Origin: VAZQ01 sp963841105
GTDB taxonomy: Bacteria; Pseudomonadota; Alphaproteobacteria; Rhizobiales; Xanthobacteraceae
Direction: 5' to 3'
DNA length: 64,000 nucleotides
Assembly: GCA_963841105.1 (NCBI GenBank)
Contig: CAWJCB010000004.1
Location: 104,947 to 168,946 of the forward strand
The stretch's first letter is position 1. The number at the start of each line of letters is the position of its first letter. Shown one piece after another: positions 26,010 to 34,693 of this stretch. Position numbers and translations under genes: made by a program. The notes beneath the pieces are model-generated. The model did no database searches. It saw only the letters and a program-made list of their open reading frames with translations, and had not been told where the DNA came from.

Positions 26010-26819
26010 ATGTTCTTCACCATTTCCAAAATTCTGGGTTTCTTTGCGAACCCGTCAAATCTCGTCATTGCAATCGGGCTGCTGGGACTCTCCTTGCTGA
26101 TCACGCGATGGGCGCGCGCGGGCATTTTTCTGGTCGCAGGCAGTTTCGCCATGATCACTATTCTTGGTCTTTCGCCCATCGGGAATGCGCTGCTCATTCC
26201 GTTGGAGCAGCGGTTTCCGCCTTGGGACGCTTCCCGCGGCGCTCCTGACGGCATCATTGTGCTGGGCGGCGTCATTTCGCCCGACGTTTCGGCTGCGCGC
26301 GACGAGGTCGCGCTCAACGAGTCTGCGGAGCGGTTGACCGTCATCGCCGGGCTTGCTCGTCGCTATCCGGATGCGCGCATTTTGTTCTCCGGCGGCAGCG
26401 GCGCGCTGGTCTACGATGAAGGCAGCGAAGCGCCCTTTGCCCTGCGGCAGCTGGAGGACTTCGGCATTGCGCCAAGTCGCATCATGTTGGAGGATCGCTC
26501 GCGGAACACGGTCGAAAACGCCGTCTACTCCAAACAGGTCGCCAATCCGCAGCCGGGCCAGCGCTGGCTGCTCGTGACCTCGGCGTATCATTTGCCGAGG
26601 GCAGTCGGCGTGTTCAGAAAGTTCGGCTTCCCGGTCGAGCCTTATCCGGTCGATTGGCGCACGCGCGGACCCGCGGATGCGTGGCGGCCATTTGCGACGG
26701 TCGGCGATGGGCTGCGGCGGCTGGATACGGCTGTGCGCGAGTGGGCCGGGCTGCTCGTGTATTGGCTCACCGGGCGAAGCTCTGAGCTTTTCCCCGGCCC
26801 TGTGGTCGAGGCCCATTAA
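26010..26819 (+). CDS. YdcF-family (DUF218) membrane protein
   Basis: A 269-residue protein with two N-terminal membrane helices (FANPSNLVIAIGLLGLSLLI and AGIFLVAGSFAMITILGLSP) and a DUF218 domain: PDGIIVLGG, ARILFSGGSGAL, LEDRSRNTVENAVYSK and LLVTSAYHLPRAVGVFRK. This is the layout of ElyC/YdcF proteins, which affect envelope and undecaprenyl-phosphate metabolism in E. coli. The ATG at 26010 starts 2 bases after the VUT gene stop and so may be coupled to it. Confidence 0.88.
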   Translation: MFFTISKILGFFANPSNLVIAIGLLGLSLLITRWARAGIFLVAGSFAMITILGLSPIGNALLIPLEQRFPPWDASRGAPDGIIVLGGVISPDVSAARDEVALNESAERLTVIAGLARRYPDARILFSGGSGALVYDEGSEAPFALRQLEDFGIAPSRIMLEDRSRNTVENAVYSKQVANPQPGQRWLLVTSAYHLPRAVGVFRKFGFPVEPYPVDWRTRGPADAWRPFATVGDGLRRLDTAVREWAGLLVYWLTGRSSELFPGPVVEAH

Positions 26820-26831
26820 TCCGTCGCGTAA

Positions 26832-27000
26832 GGGTGGGCAAAGGCGCGCACGCAGACAAGTTTACGCAGTCTGCGCAAGCTTGACTGCCGCGCCGTGCCC
26901 ACGTGTGGGAGACAGAGGCGCTGCCCCCGACCGCGTGTGCACGGCGCGCATGAGAATGAATTGAGGCGCGGATGCGGAATTGCGCGCCTTTGCACACCCT
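26832..27000. repeat. palindromic repeat, GTGGGCA family (copy 2)
   Basis: Outer inverted arms GGGTGGGCAAAGGCGCGCA and TGCGCGCCTTTGCACACCCT bound the element. Inside lies a hairpin core, AAGTTTACGCAGTCTGCGCAAGCTT with one mismatch per arm, that is nearly identical to a core at 63263-63303. It occupies most of the gap after the YdcF gene. Confidence 0.7.
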
Positions 27001-27151
27001 GCGGCTGTACTAAAGGCAAGGTCTGCAGCGTAACGAGCCGTTAACCAGCAATTGCAAGAGTCTTCACTGGTCGATTCGTAACTATCTCCCTGAGCTCCGA
27101 ACGGTCGAGGCATTGCGCTTGAGGGCGATGCCGAAAGAGAGGGTTTGTCTG

Positions 27152-27319
27152 ATGTCAATGGACACGCATCCAGCAGTGCCGCGAGGATTGTCGAGAGCGG
27201 TCCGCGGCCGCGACAATGACCGTTTGGTAAAATGGCTTTCGTCCGCCGCCAGCGCACTGACAGCAGCAATTTCTGTTCTTGTTGTAGCCGTGGTCGCTCT
27301 GGCCCTCGGCATCACCTGA
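27152..27319 (+). CDS. possible small single-pass membrane protein
   Basis: A 55-residue frame from ATG 27152: a polar N terminus (DTHPAVPRGLSRAVRGRDND) and one hydrophobic helix (AAISVLVVAVVALALGIT) at the very end. The ribosome binding site is weak and no family is known, so this could be a chance frame. It is reported because the hydrophobic segment is well formed and the region otherwise holds no gene. Confidence 0.35.
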   Translation: MSMDTHPAVPRGLSRAVRGRDNDRLVKWLSSAASALTAAISVLVVAVVALALGIT

Positions 27320-27375
27320 GCGATCTGCATGAGCTCGGTCTCATGAGCTCGGACTGTAGCGTCGCCCAGCAATAA

Positions 27376-27771
27376 TCATACGGCCGCGATCGCCTCGATC
27401 TCCAGTAGGAAATTCGGGTTTGCCAGCCCGCGCAGGATGCACAAGGTGCTACCGGGTGGATGACCGGCAAAATAGGTCTGCAAAATCCCGCGTGCCTTCG
27501 GGACGTCGTGTGGATTGCAGATGTAGATCGTAATCTTGGTGACATCGGAGATTTTGGCGCCCCCGGCTGCGAGCGCTTTGGTGAGATTATGCATCACCAT
27601 CTTGGCCTGGGCGTCGAAATCGTCGGGCGGCAAAACCTTCCCGTCCGCGTCGGCGGCGACCTGCCCTGCGCAGAACACGAGCTTCTGCGCCCCTTCAGCC
27701 GTGACGACATGCGAATAGTTTGAAAACGGCTTGGAAATTCCGTCGGGGTTGATCCGTGTGATCTTTGCCAT
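27376..27771 (-). CDS. RidA-family enamine/imine deaminase
   Basis: A 131-residue cytoplasmic protein. Family marks: FSNYSHVVTAEGAQKLVFCAGQ near the N terminus, a middle helix AKMVMHNLTKALAAGGA followed by DVTKITIYI, and the end segment with the ligand-binding Arg and Glu, CILRGLANPNFLLEIEAIAA. RidA proteins hydrolyse reactive 2-aminoacrylate-type imines; related members take part in catabolic pathways. It is followed by a GST gene that lies upstream on the same strand, gap 77 bases. Confidence 0.92.
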   Translation of the reverse strand: MAKITRINPDGISKPFSNYSHVVTAEGAQKLVFCAGQVAADADGKVLPPDDFDAQAKMVMHNLTKALAAGGAKISDVTKITIYICNPHDVPKARGILQTYFAGHPPGSTLCILRGLANPNFLLEIEAIAAV

Positions 27772-27848
27772 CGTTCCTCTACGGAGTTGCAGCAGTCAAA
27801 GGTAACGCGAATTCTGCGGGCGCCAAGGCGAAGAGCATTCGTCTTCGA

Positions 27849-28463
27849 TCAAAGCTTCACCTTCTCTTGCTCGACCACGCGTCGGACCGCGGGACGCTCC
27901 ATCATGCGGTCCTTGAACCGGGAGTAATTCTTGAGCTCCTGCATGGGGAGCTCGCGACGCACACCCCACGTATAGAAGACGAAGCCATAAGGATCGAGGA
28001 CGGTGTGTCGGTCGGAAAACCACTCGCGGCCCGCCAACATCCCGTCGATCTGCTGCAAATAGCCGTGGAAAGCTTTCCTGCCAGTGTCCTTGAGAGTGGT
28101 AAATGCGGCAGGATCGCTCGCGTACCGCTCGGGCCTGCCGATATGCGCATGTGCGGGATGCACGCTCGCAGCGAAGAAGCCGATCAGCGACAGCGCCTTG
28201 GCTTCCGCTATCGCATCAGTCGGCCAAAGCCCAAAGCGTTTCCCAAGGTACGGCAGGATTGCCGTATTCTCGGAGAGCGGCTCGCCATTGTCGAGGCGCA
28301 GCACAGGCACGCGCCCTTGCGGGTTGATCTTCAAATAAGCTTCGGTTCGCTGCTCGCCACCTGCCAGATCGACTTGCCGCGGCTCGTATTTCTCACCGCT
28401 CTCTTCAAGGACGATGTGCGCAGCCATGGAGCACGCACCCGGGGCGAAATATAGCGCCAGCAT
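27849..28463 (-). CDS. glutathione S-transferase
   Basis: A 204-residue cytosolic transferase. The thioredoxin-like N-terminal domain starts LYFAPGACSMAAHIVLEE, where Ser/Cys of the GACSMA segment would activate glutathione, and continues with GRVPVL (cis-Pro) and LSENTAILPYL (gamma-glutamyl contact). The helical C-terminal domain has VLDPYGFVFYTWG. The layout is that of beta-class bacterial enzymes. The electrophilic substrate is unknown. Confidence 0.92.
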   Translation of the reverse strand: MLALYFAPGACSMAAHIVLEESGEKYEPRQVDLAGGEQRTEAYLKINPQGRVPVLRLDNGEPLSENTAILPYLGKRFGLWPTDAIAEAKALSLIGFFAASVHPAHAHIGRPERYASDPAAFTTLKDTGRKAFHGYLQQIDGMLAGREWFSDRHTVLDPYGFVFYTWGVRRELPMQELKNYSRFKDRMMERPAVRRVVEQEKVKL

Positions 28464-28533
28464 TTAAGAATTCTCCTTGTTGATGTCCGATGGTGATGTT
28501 GTGACGACTAAATTAGCCGCTGAGAGCCGCTAA

Positions 28534-29346
28534 TTATTGGGTCTTCGCCTGATACGGGCGGATGGGAAAATCCTGCGTCGGAGCGCCTCCGGATCTTGCA
28601 TAGGAAAAGTGCCACCATTCGCGCGCGTAGTTTACGAAGCCTTGCTTGCGCATGGCGCCGACCAGCTTATCGCGCCAACTCCGCTGCTCCGGAGTGATGC
28701 CGGCGCTGGCCGTATGGCTTCGCGAATCGAAGCAATCATAGCCCGTGCCCATGTCGATGCTGTTGTCGGGGCTGCGCTGCGCGGCCGCCCCGGTGCACGG
28801 GCCATACGCCGCTGCCGGATCATAGGCCGGAAGCTGCGCGTTGGATGCTGGAATCAACGTGAGATCGACTGCCAGCCCGGTCGAATGCTGTGAGTGGGAA
28901 GCGATATAACCGAGCCCGAACAACGAGCCCTTTGGCAGCTTGGGATAGAACCGCTTGGTTGCGGTATCGGAGCGGCCGTCATGCGCCCAGGCCGCCATGG
29001 CGCGCACGGCTCGCGTAGGGCGGTAGCAATCGTACACCTTCAGGGAAAGCCCTGCGGCGGCGAGGTCAGCCTGGACTCGCTTGAGCGCCGTGGCGGCCTC
29101 GCGCCGCAGAATGCATTCGGCAGCCCCATAGCCGGGAAGCGGCCGACCCACGAAATTGTTGGCGCCGGCGTAGCGGATGTCCTGCACGATCGTGGGATCG
29201 ACGGCGCGCACGTAGGCGAAGTTTCCGGGCAACTCCTGCGCCGTCGCCCGGCTCATCATTGCAGCGTCGAGCGCCAGCCAAGTGAAAGCCAGCCAAGTGA
29301 AAGTAATCCAATTTCGGAGGCAATGCGAGACGCACGCGAAATTCAT
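28534..29346 (-). CDS. D-alanyl-D-alanine dipeptidase, VanX/DdpX family (M15)
   Basis: A 270-residue exported zinc peptidase that splits D-Ala-D-Ala. Zinc ligands and catalytic Glu are visible: SQHSTGLAVDLTL (S-x-H-x-x-G-x-x-x-D) and REWWHFSY (E-x-W-H). The Arg of the active site is in VYDCYRPTRA. A signal peptide carries a tandem FTWLAFTWLA repeat made by a 15-base duplication at 29277-29306. Its start overlaps the stop of the upstream amidase by 4 bases, so the two are coupled and probably act together on wall peptides or dipeptides in the periplasm. Confidence 0.88.
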   Translation of the reverse strand: MNFACVSHCLRNWITFTWLAFTWLALDAAMMSRATAQELPGNFAYVRAVDPTIVQDIRYAGANNFVGRPLPGYGAAECILRREAATALKRVQADLAAAGLSLKVYDCYRPTRAVRAMAAWAHDGRSDTATKRFYPKLPKGSLFGLGYIASHSQHSTGLAVDLTLIPASNAQLPAYDPAAAYGPCTGAAAQRSPDNSIDMGTGYDCFDSRSHTASAGITPEQRSWRDKLVGAMRKQGFVNYAREWWHFSYARSGGAPTQDFPIRPYQAKTQ

Positions 29347-30269
29347 CGTTGCCTGGAGAGACTTGCAGGCTGCGCGGCGGGCAAGAAGAACGGCCGGGAG
29401 CTCGATGCAAGGGCCGGCCGGCTTGCCTTTTCCGCATATCGCTGCTGCCGCGTGGCGCAGAATGTGTCCACGGCGTCAACGACTGCCGCGCCGATGAGCG
29501 ATTGCCGCTCCGGAGATTCCAGCAGCAACTCTTCATCCCGATTGATGATGGAGCCGGCTTCCAGCAGCACCGCCGGCATGCGCGTATCCTTGAGCACGAT
29601 CAGCTGGTCGTAGCGATATACTCCGGCCTCGGCATCCACCAGCTGCCGTTGCCGATGGCCCATGAATTTTTCCGTATAATGCGGTGTGTAATGCAAGCCT
29701 CGCGCCTTCATTTGCTGCCCGAGCAATCGTGCGAACAGAAGGCTGTTTTTGAAATCGCCGTTGCTTTGGGAAACGAAGATTGAATGCCCTTTGAACCTGT
29801 CGCTGTACCCGCGCTCCCTTCCTCCAAACTGCCATTTCTGCAGGAACTTGTCGGGGACGGAATCGTGGTGAATGGAGAGAAAAAGATCAGCCGATGACTT
29901 GTTTGAATGCGCGACGCGCTCCACCAGCGCCTTCCTGGACTTGCCTTTCGTGACCAGTAGGACGGCCCTTTGAAAGCCGGATTCAAGCAGATTCTGATCG
30001 ATAAGCTTCGCCAGGCGAAGATTGAAATCGTATTCCCATTGGCCGCGGGCGCTGGTGGCGCCCGGGACTTCCGCTGTGTGTCCGACATCGATGATGACGC
30101 GAAATTCCGCCCGATTGCAGGCCGGTTGGCTGACCTTAGGCTCGGAGCGGACCGATTGAGCCCACATTCGGTCGGGCGCTGCGTTGACCACAATCAGTGC
30201 GAGAGCAATGGCTGCGACCGTTGTGCCCCGCGGGCGGCGCGACCGCAGGAAATGCGAAAATCCGGTCAT
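29343..30269 (-). CDS. N-acetylmuramoyl-L-alanine amidase (Amidase_3)
   Basis: A 308-residue exported zinc amidase that cuts stem peptides from peptidoglycan. Catalytic landmarks: His in VIIDVGHTAEVPGA, Glu in GQWEYDFNLRLA, His in LFLSIHHDSVP and Glu in AVLLEAGSIIN, the complete AmiC-type set. The ATG at 30269 opens a signal peptide (TTVAAIALALIVVNAAP) and has GGGGA upstream; the frame opening at 30368 adds no family sequence. Unlike AmiC it has no AMIN domain. First gene of a two-gene unit with the VanX-like dipeptidase. Confidence 0.9.
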   Translation of the reverse strand: MTGFSHFLRSRRPRGTTVAAIALALIVVNAAPDRMWAQSVRSEPKVSQPACNRAEFRVIIDVGHTAEVPGATSARGQWEYDFNLRLAKLIDQNLLESGFQRAVLLVTKGKSRKALVERVAHSNKSSADLFLSIHHDSVPDKFLQKWQFGGRERGYSDRFKGHSIFVSQSNGDFKNSLLFARLLGQQMKARGLHYTPHYTEKFMGHRQRQLVDAEAGVYRYDQLIVLKDTRMPAVLLEAGSIINRDEELLLESPERQSLIGAAVVDAVDTFCATRQQRYAEKASRPALASSSRPFFLPAAQPASLSRQR

Positions 30270-30413
30270 GAAATCCCCACGACGTGTTTTGGCTGTGGCG
30301 GGCCCGTCCCCAGCACCCGCGATACACCCCAGCATTAGCCTACGAGATTGGCCTACAATTATGTTCAAAATTAAAGCGAGCAGCCCAGCAAATAATCAAG
30401 GTCCAGCAGCCGC

Positions 30414-32015
30414 TTAATCATAGACCGTATCGATATAGTGGTCCGAATCAACCACGGCCTCGATCACCGTTGGTCCATCAGCGCCGAGCGCCTGGGTCAC
30501 CGCCGTTTGCAGCTCATCGGCGCCATGGGAGCCGACCGCGGGCACTCCGAAATAGTGGGCTGGCGGCGCGCGGTACTCCTCGCGCTGGAGCTCGGTGCCG
30601 TAGAGCGGAAACTGGCGCCGCATCTGTTTGACCTTGATAAGCGCCAGCCATCGGTCATCGAGCACGACGATCGGCAGGGTAATCCCCAAGCGTTTTGCCG
30701 TGGCGACTTCGCCGCAAGTCATCTGGAAGCACCCGTCGCCCAGGATGCAGACGACCGGCAGATCGGGTCGCGCAAGCTTGGCAGCGATCGCTGCCGGCAG
30801 CCCAAAACCCATGGAGGACCAGCCGTTGGTGATGTGGAAGCTTTTGGGTGAGTAGGCCATCCACTGGCTGGCGATCTGGTGCGTGTGGGCGCCGACGTCG
30901 AAGGCAAGAAGCCCGTCGTCTGGCAGCGCCCGTCGAACGGCGTCGATTGCGGCATACGCCGCGAAGTTCTTGCTCGGCGGCCGCAGCTGCGCATGAAAGC
31001 GTTGCCGATGCTCCACCAGAACGTCCGTTGTCCAGGCGTTATCGGTCGCAGGCAGCGCGGCAAGCCGCGACAATGACAGATCAAGATCGCCGGTCACCTC
31101 GTGCGCGAGCCGGACCGACGGCGCAATGTCGGCCGGCTCGATGTCGATCTGGAGGAGGGGCCGATCACTGATCCACGCCTCATACTCCACCTCGATCGTG
31201 TCGTAGCCCACGCCGATGATCAGATCGGCGCCAGCGAGAAACCTGCGCTGCGCCTGCCGGCAGGCGCGCTCGATGCAGCCCACCGAAAGGGAGTGCCGCT
31301 CATCGATCATGCCCTTGGCCATGGTCGTGGCGGCAAACGGGAGGTTATGCCGCTCGACAAATGCGACAAGCAATCGCGGGTCGGTGATGCGCATGGCGGA
31401 AGAGCCGAGAACCGCAATGGGCCGCTTGGCCGATGCAATAAGCTCGCCCGCCCGTGCAAGCGCGGCAGCTGAGGGCGCCGCCAGCTTGATCGCTTGCGCA
31501 GGCGCGGGCACGCGCTCATCCGTCGCAGCGAGCGCCACGTCCTCGGGCAGGTCGAGATGGACAGGGCCTTTCGGCTCACTGAGCGCAAGCGAGATAGCCT
31601 GGGTAAGCGTCTCGCCGATCGAGCCGCGCTCGAGCCGCAGCGTCGCCTTGGTGATCGGCTTGAACAGCGCATGATGGTCGATCCACATCTGAATGCGGCG
31701 ACCGAGCTGCTCAGTATTTAGATTGCAGGTGATCGCGATCATCGGGGAGCGGTCAAGCCAGGCATTGCCCACGCCGGTGGCGAGATTGGTGGCGCCCGGC
31801 CCCAGCGTCGCGATGCAAAGCCCCGGCGCGCCGGTCATGCGGCCGGTGACGTCGGCGGCAAATCCGGCCGAGCCTTCGTGCGCGGTGAGCACAAAATCCA
31901 CCCCGCCTTTGCGCATCGCCTCCATCAGCGGGAGCACGTTCCCGCTTGGGATGCCGAAGCCGCGCAGGATTCCGTTCGCCTTGAGGGTCGCGACTATCAA
32001 GTCGGAGTTGTTCAT
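30414..32015 (-). CDS. thiamine-diphosphate enzyme, acetolactate synthase-like
   Basis: A 533-residue cytoplasmic enzyme with three ThDP domains. The N-terminal pyrimidine-binding domain holds the cofactor Glu in LTAHEGSAGFAAD and the run GLCIATLGPGATN. The central domain follows (PIAVLGSSAMR), and the C-terminal domain has the ThDP/Mg motif GDGCFQMTCGEVATA. It resembles acetolactate synthase/benzoylformate decarboxylase relatives used in catabolism; no small regulatory subunit is next to it. It is divergent from an ABC ATPase, so it may belong to the catabolic island that follows. Confidence 0.92.
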   Translation of the reverse strand: MNNSDLIVATLKANGILRGFGIPSGNVLPLMEAMRKGGVDFVLTAHEGSAGFAADVTGRMTGAPGLCIATLGPGATNLATGVGNAWLDRSPMIAITCNLNTEQLGRRIQMWIDHHALFKPITKATLRLERGSIGETLTQAISLALSEPKGPVHLDLPEDVALAATDERVPAPAQAIKLAAPSAAALARAGELIASAKRPIAVLGSSAMRITDPRLLVAFVERHNLPFAATTMAKGMIDERHSLSVGCIERACRQAQRRFLAGADLIIGVGYDTIEVEYEAWISDRPLLQIDIEPADIAPSVRLAHEVTGDLDLSLSRLAALPATDNAWTTDVLVEHRQRFHAQLRPPSKNFAAYAAIDAVRRALPDDGLLAFDVGAHTHQIASQWMAYSPKSFHITNGWSSMGFGLPAAIAAKLARPDLPVVCILGDGCFQMTCGEVATAKRLGITLPIVVLDDRWLALIKVKQMRRQFPLYGTELQREEYRAPPAHYFGVPAVGSHGADELQTAVTQALGADGPTVIEAVVDSDHYIDTVYD

Positions 32016-32133
32016 GCGAAAATCATCATCCAAGTTGCTTGCATGCGGAAACACCCCACTATATCGGCACCCAAGCGGTTAGCCTGAAAAGATCGGGTGA
32101 CCATTCTGGAAGAGGAGCTTCAAAGCATCAACA

Positions 32134-32943
32134 ATGGATCGCTGGACAGAGCCTGAGCCGAACAAGCCATCCGTGCTTGACCTCGTTGAGGTGACCAAGC
32201 GCTTCACCGCGCCGGATGGCGTCTCGCCGCTCGTGGCGATCGAGCGCGTGAGCTTCGACATCCGGCCCGGCGAGTTCGTAGCGGTTGTTGGTCCTTCGGG
32301 CTGCGGCAAGAGCACAATCCTAAATCTGGTCGCCGGTCTCGATCGGCCTGACAACGGGCGCATTCTGCTCAACCAGAGTCCGGTCGCCGGCCCCAACCCA
32401 ACCGTCGGCTTCATGTTGCAGAAGGATCTGCTCCTGCCCTGGCGAAAGATCATCCACAATGTGGAATTCGGGCTTGAAGCGCGCGCACTCAGCCGCGCGG
32501 AGCGCCGCGAAAGGGCGCTGCGCGAGCTGCGGCGCTGCCGGTTGCTGGATTTCGCGGAAAGCTATCCCTACCAACTGTCCGGGGGAATGCGGCAGCGTGC
32601 GGCACTCGCGCGCACACTCGCAATCGAGCCGGCCATTGTGCTGCTGGATGAGCCGTTCTCGGCGCTGGACGCGCAGACCAAGCTCATCCTGCAGCAGAGC
32701 TTCGCCGGCACCATCGCCTCATCCGCGATTACCACGCTCTTGATCACGCACGATCTGATGGAAGCAGTGATCATGTCCGACCGCATCCTGGTGATGAGCG
32801 AGCGTCCGGGACGCATCATTGACGAGATATTGGTAGATCTACCCGACCGCGACAATCCGATGGCCCGCATTTCGGCGCCGCGATCGCGCGACTACGTTGA
32901 CCATTTGCTCGCCAGCCTTCATTTGCAGGACAAGGCGGCGTGA
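32134..32943 (+). CDS. NitT/TauT-type ABC transporter ATP-binding protein
   Basis: A 269-residue ATPase of the nitrate/sulfonate/taurine importer class. Walker A GPSGCGKST, Q-loop FMLQKDLLLPWR, signature LSGGMRQRAALART, Walker B IVLLDEPFSALD and the switch LLITHDLMEA are all intact. Its stop overlaps the start of the permease by one base (TGATG). No NitT/TauT receptor gene is in the window. The adjacent hydrolase and racemase genes suggest a nitrogenous substrate. Confidence 0.92.
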   Translation: MDRWTEPEPNKPSVLDLVEVTKRFTAPDGVSPLVAIERVSFDIRPGEFVAVVGPSGCGKSTILNLVAGLDRPDNGRILLNQSPVAGPNPTVGFMLQKDLLLPWRKIIHNVEFGLEARALSRAERRERALRELRRCRLLDFAESYPYQLSGGMRQRAALARTLAIEPAIVLLDEPFSALDAQTKLILQQSFAGTIASSAITTLLITHDLMEAVIMSDRILVMSERPGRIIDEILVDLPDRDNPMARISAPRSRDYVDHLLASLHLQDKAA

Positions 32944-33833
32944 TGAGCTCTGAGGTCACGCCTGCCGTCCACCGCGGAGGCGGCCCCACCCGGCGACCAG
33001 TGGTGGAGGATTTCCCCGGAACTGCCGAGGGAGCTGCCTCCCATGCGCCGAACGCTCCGGCACGCCCCCCCTCGCGTTCCGCAATCCTGTTTGCGAGCTT
33101 GGCATTTGGAGTGATCTTCCTGCTCGTGTGGCAATTGCTGCCGCCGGCCCTTGGGGTGCCGTCCTACATCATTCCGACCGTCACTGATCTCGTGCGCGAG
33201 CTCGTGCGCATGCTTGCCCGCAATAATCTCATCGGGCATCTCCTCTCCACGGTCACCATCGCCGTCGCCGGCTTCGTGATCGGAAGCCTGCTCGGGGCGG
33301 CGATGGGCTACATCCTCGGCATGTCCGTGCTGGTTGAGAAGGTGCTGTCGCCATATATACTGGGGCTGCAAATAGCGCCGAAAGTGGCGTTCGCACCGCT
33401 TTTCATCATGTGGCTCGGCTACAACGCCTGGCCGAAGCTAATCGTCACGATTCTTGTCGTATTTTTTCCAATTCTCGTGAATGTTCTGCAATCGATGAAG
33501 ACCATCGACCGCGACCTGATCAATCTTGCGCGCGCCTACAGCATGAATTGCATGCAGATTTTCTGGAAGGTTGAGGTCCCCGCGTCGATGCCGGCGCTGA
33601 TGGCCGGTTTGCGCATTGGCGCGACGCTTGCGGTCATCGGCGTCACCGTCGGCGAGCTGGTTGGCGGCAATACCGGTCTGGGCTATCTCATCACGTTTGG
33701 CGAAGGCCAGGCCAATACCGCAATGGTGTTCAACGCCATCGTGCTGCTGACACTGATCGGCATTGTTCTTTACAGCGCCGTGGCGATCATGGAAGGACAT
33801 GTCTTGCACTACATACCGCGCGCCTTGCGCTGA
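32943..33833 (+). CDS. NitT/TauT-type ABC transporter permease
   Basis: A 296-residue inner-membrane protein with about six helices (AILFASLAFGVIFLLVWQLL, VTIAVAGFVIGSLLGAAMGY, and others). The EAA loop that docks the ATPase is seen in ARAYSMNCMQIFWKVEVPAS. The ATG at 32943 overlaps the ATPase stop; a GTG one codon earlier is also possible. The N-terminal 45 residues are polar and Pro-rich. Confidence 0.92.
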   Translation: MSSEVTPAVHRGGGPTRRPVVEDFPGTAEGAASHAPNAPARPPSRSAILFASLAFGVIFLLVWQLLPPALGVPSYIIPTVTDLVRELVRMLARNNLIGHLLSTVTIAVAGFVIGSLLGAAMGYILGMSVLVEKVLSPYILGLQIAPKVAFAPLFIMWLGYNAWPKLIVTILVVFFPILVNVLQSMKTIDRDLINLARAYSMNCMQIFWKVEVPASMPALMAGLRIGATLAVIGVTVGELVGGNTGLGYLITFGEGQANTAMVFNAIVLLTLIGIVLYSAVAIMEGHVLHYIPRALR

Positions 33834-33850
33834 TTTGGTTCGGACATCAG

Positions 33851-34672
33851 ATGACTGCAATCGTGCAACGCTCCGCTGAGGGCTTGTCCTACCTCGTTTG
33901 CGAGAGCGCTGGCCCCATGCCCGTCGTCCTGCTGCATGGGATCGGCAGCAATGCCCGTTCTTTCGAGCCGCTCATGGCGAGCCTGGACGGCTCGTATCCC
34001 ACGCTGGCCTGGGACGCGCCGGGGTACGGCGAATCGCAGCCGCTTGCAGTCGAATGGCCAGACGCATCCGATTACGCCGCCGCTTTGAACCGCTTGCTCG
34101 CGCATCTTGGAATCGCGCGCTGTGTCCTCGTGGGACACTCGCTCGGCAACCTTATTGCCGCTCGCTGTGCACTGGAGGCGCCGGCGCGCATCGCGTCGCT
34201 GGTTTTGATCTGTCCCGCGATCGGATATCGCGCGAGGAAAGGCGCCCCCCTGCCGCCTCAGGTCGCGGCCAGGATCGAGGAGCTCGACCGGTTGGGGCCT
34301 GAAAAATTCGCCGCGAAGCGAGCCTGGGGCCTGCTTCGCGACACTTCCCCGCAGCCTGATGTGCTGCGCGCGGTCGAGGCCGCCATGGCCGCCGTGCGCC
34401 GCCCTGGATACGACCAGGCCGCGCGACTTCTTGCAGGCGGACGGCTGATCGACGATGCGGAGAACATCACGCTCCCTGCCCTGGTGATCAGCGCATCGGA
34501 GGACCGGATCACGCCGCCGGAGAGCGGACACTTCGTCTATGCCGCCTTGCAGCGCTCGTCGCAGCGGCCTGCGTTCCGCATGATCGCAAAAGCCGGACAT
34601 GCTGTGTGTCAGGAGCAGCCCGCCGAGATTGCTCGCGTAATTACGGAATTCGTCGTGGGCGGGCAACGGTAA
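33851..34672 (+). CDS. alpha/beta-fold hydrolase
   Basis: A 273-residue hydrolase. The oxyanion region VVLLHGIGSNARSF, the nucleophile elbow LVGHSLGN with Ser, the acid in VISASEDRITPP and the His in AKAGHAVCQEQP make a complete catalytic triad. The fold resembles ring-cleavage product or lactone/ester hydrolases. It starts 17 bases after the permease stop and precedes a racemase gene by 21 bases, so all four genes from 32134 likely form one operon. Confidence 0.9.
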   Translation: MTAIVQRSAEGLSYLVCESAGPMPVVLLHGIGSNARSFEPLMASLDGSYPTLAWDAPGYGESQPLAVEWPDASDYAAALNRLLAHLGIARCVLVGHSLGNLIAARCALEAPARIASLVLICPAIGYRARKGAPLPPQVAARIEELDRLGPEKFAAKRAWGLLRDTSPQPDVLRAVEAAMAAVRRPGYDQAARLLAGGRLIDDAENITLPALVISASEDRITPPESGHFVYAALQRSSQRPAFRMIAKAGHAVCQEQPAEIARVITEFVVGGQR

Positions 34673-34693
34673 AAGGAGGCTGAGGGCAACGTT

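Noticed and set aside
28534..29346. Vancomycin resistance (van) cluster
   Set aside because: Only a VanX-type dipeptidase is present, with no VanH, VanA/B ligase or VanRS regulator.
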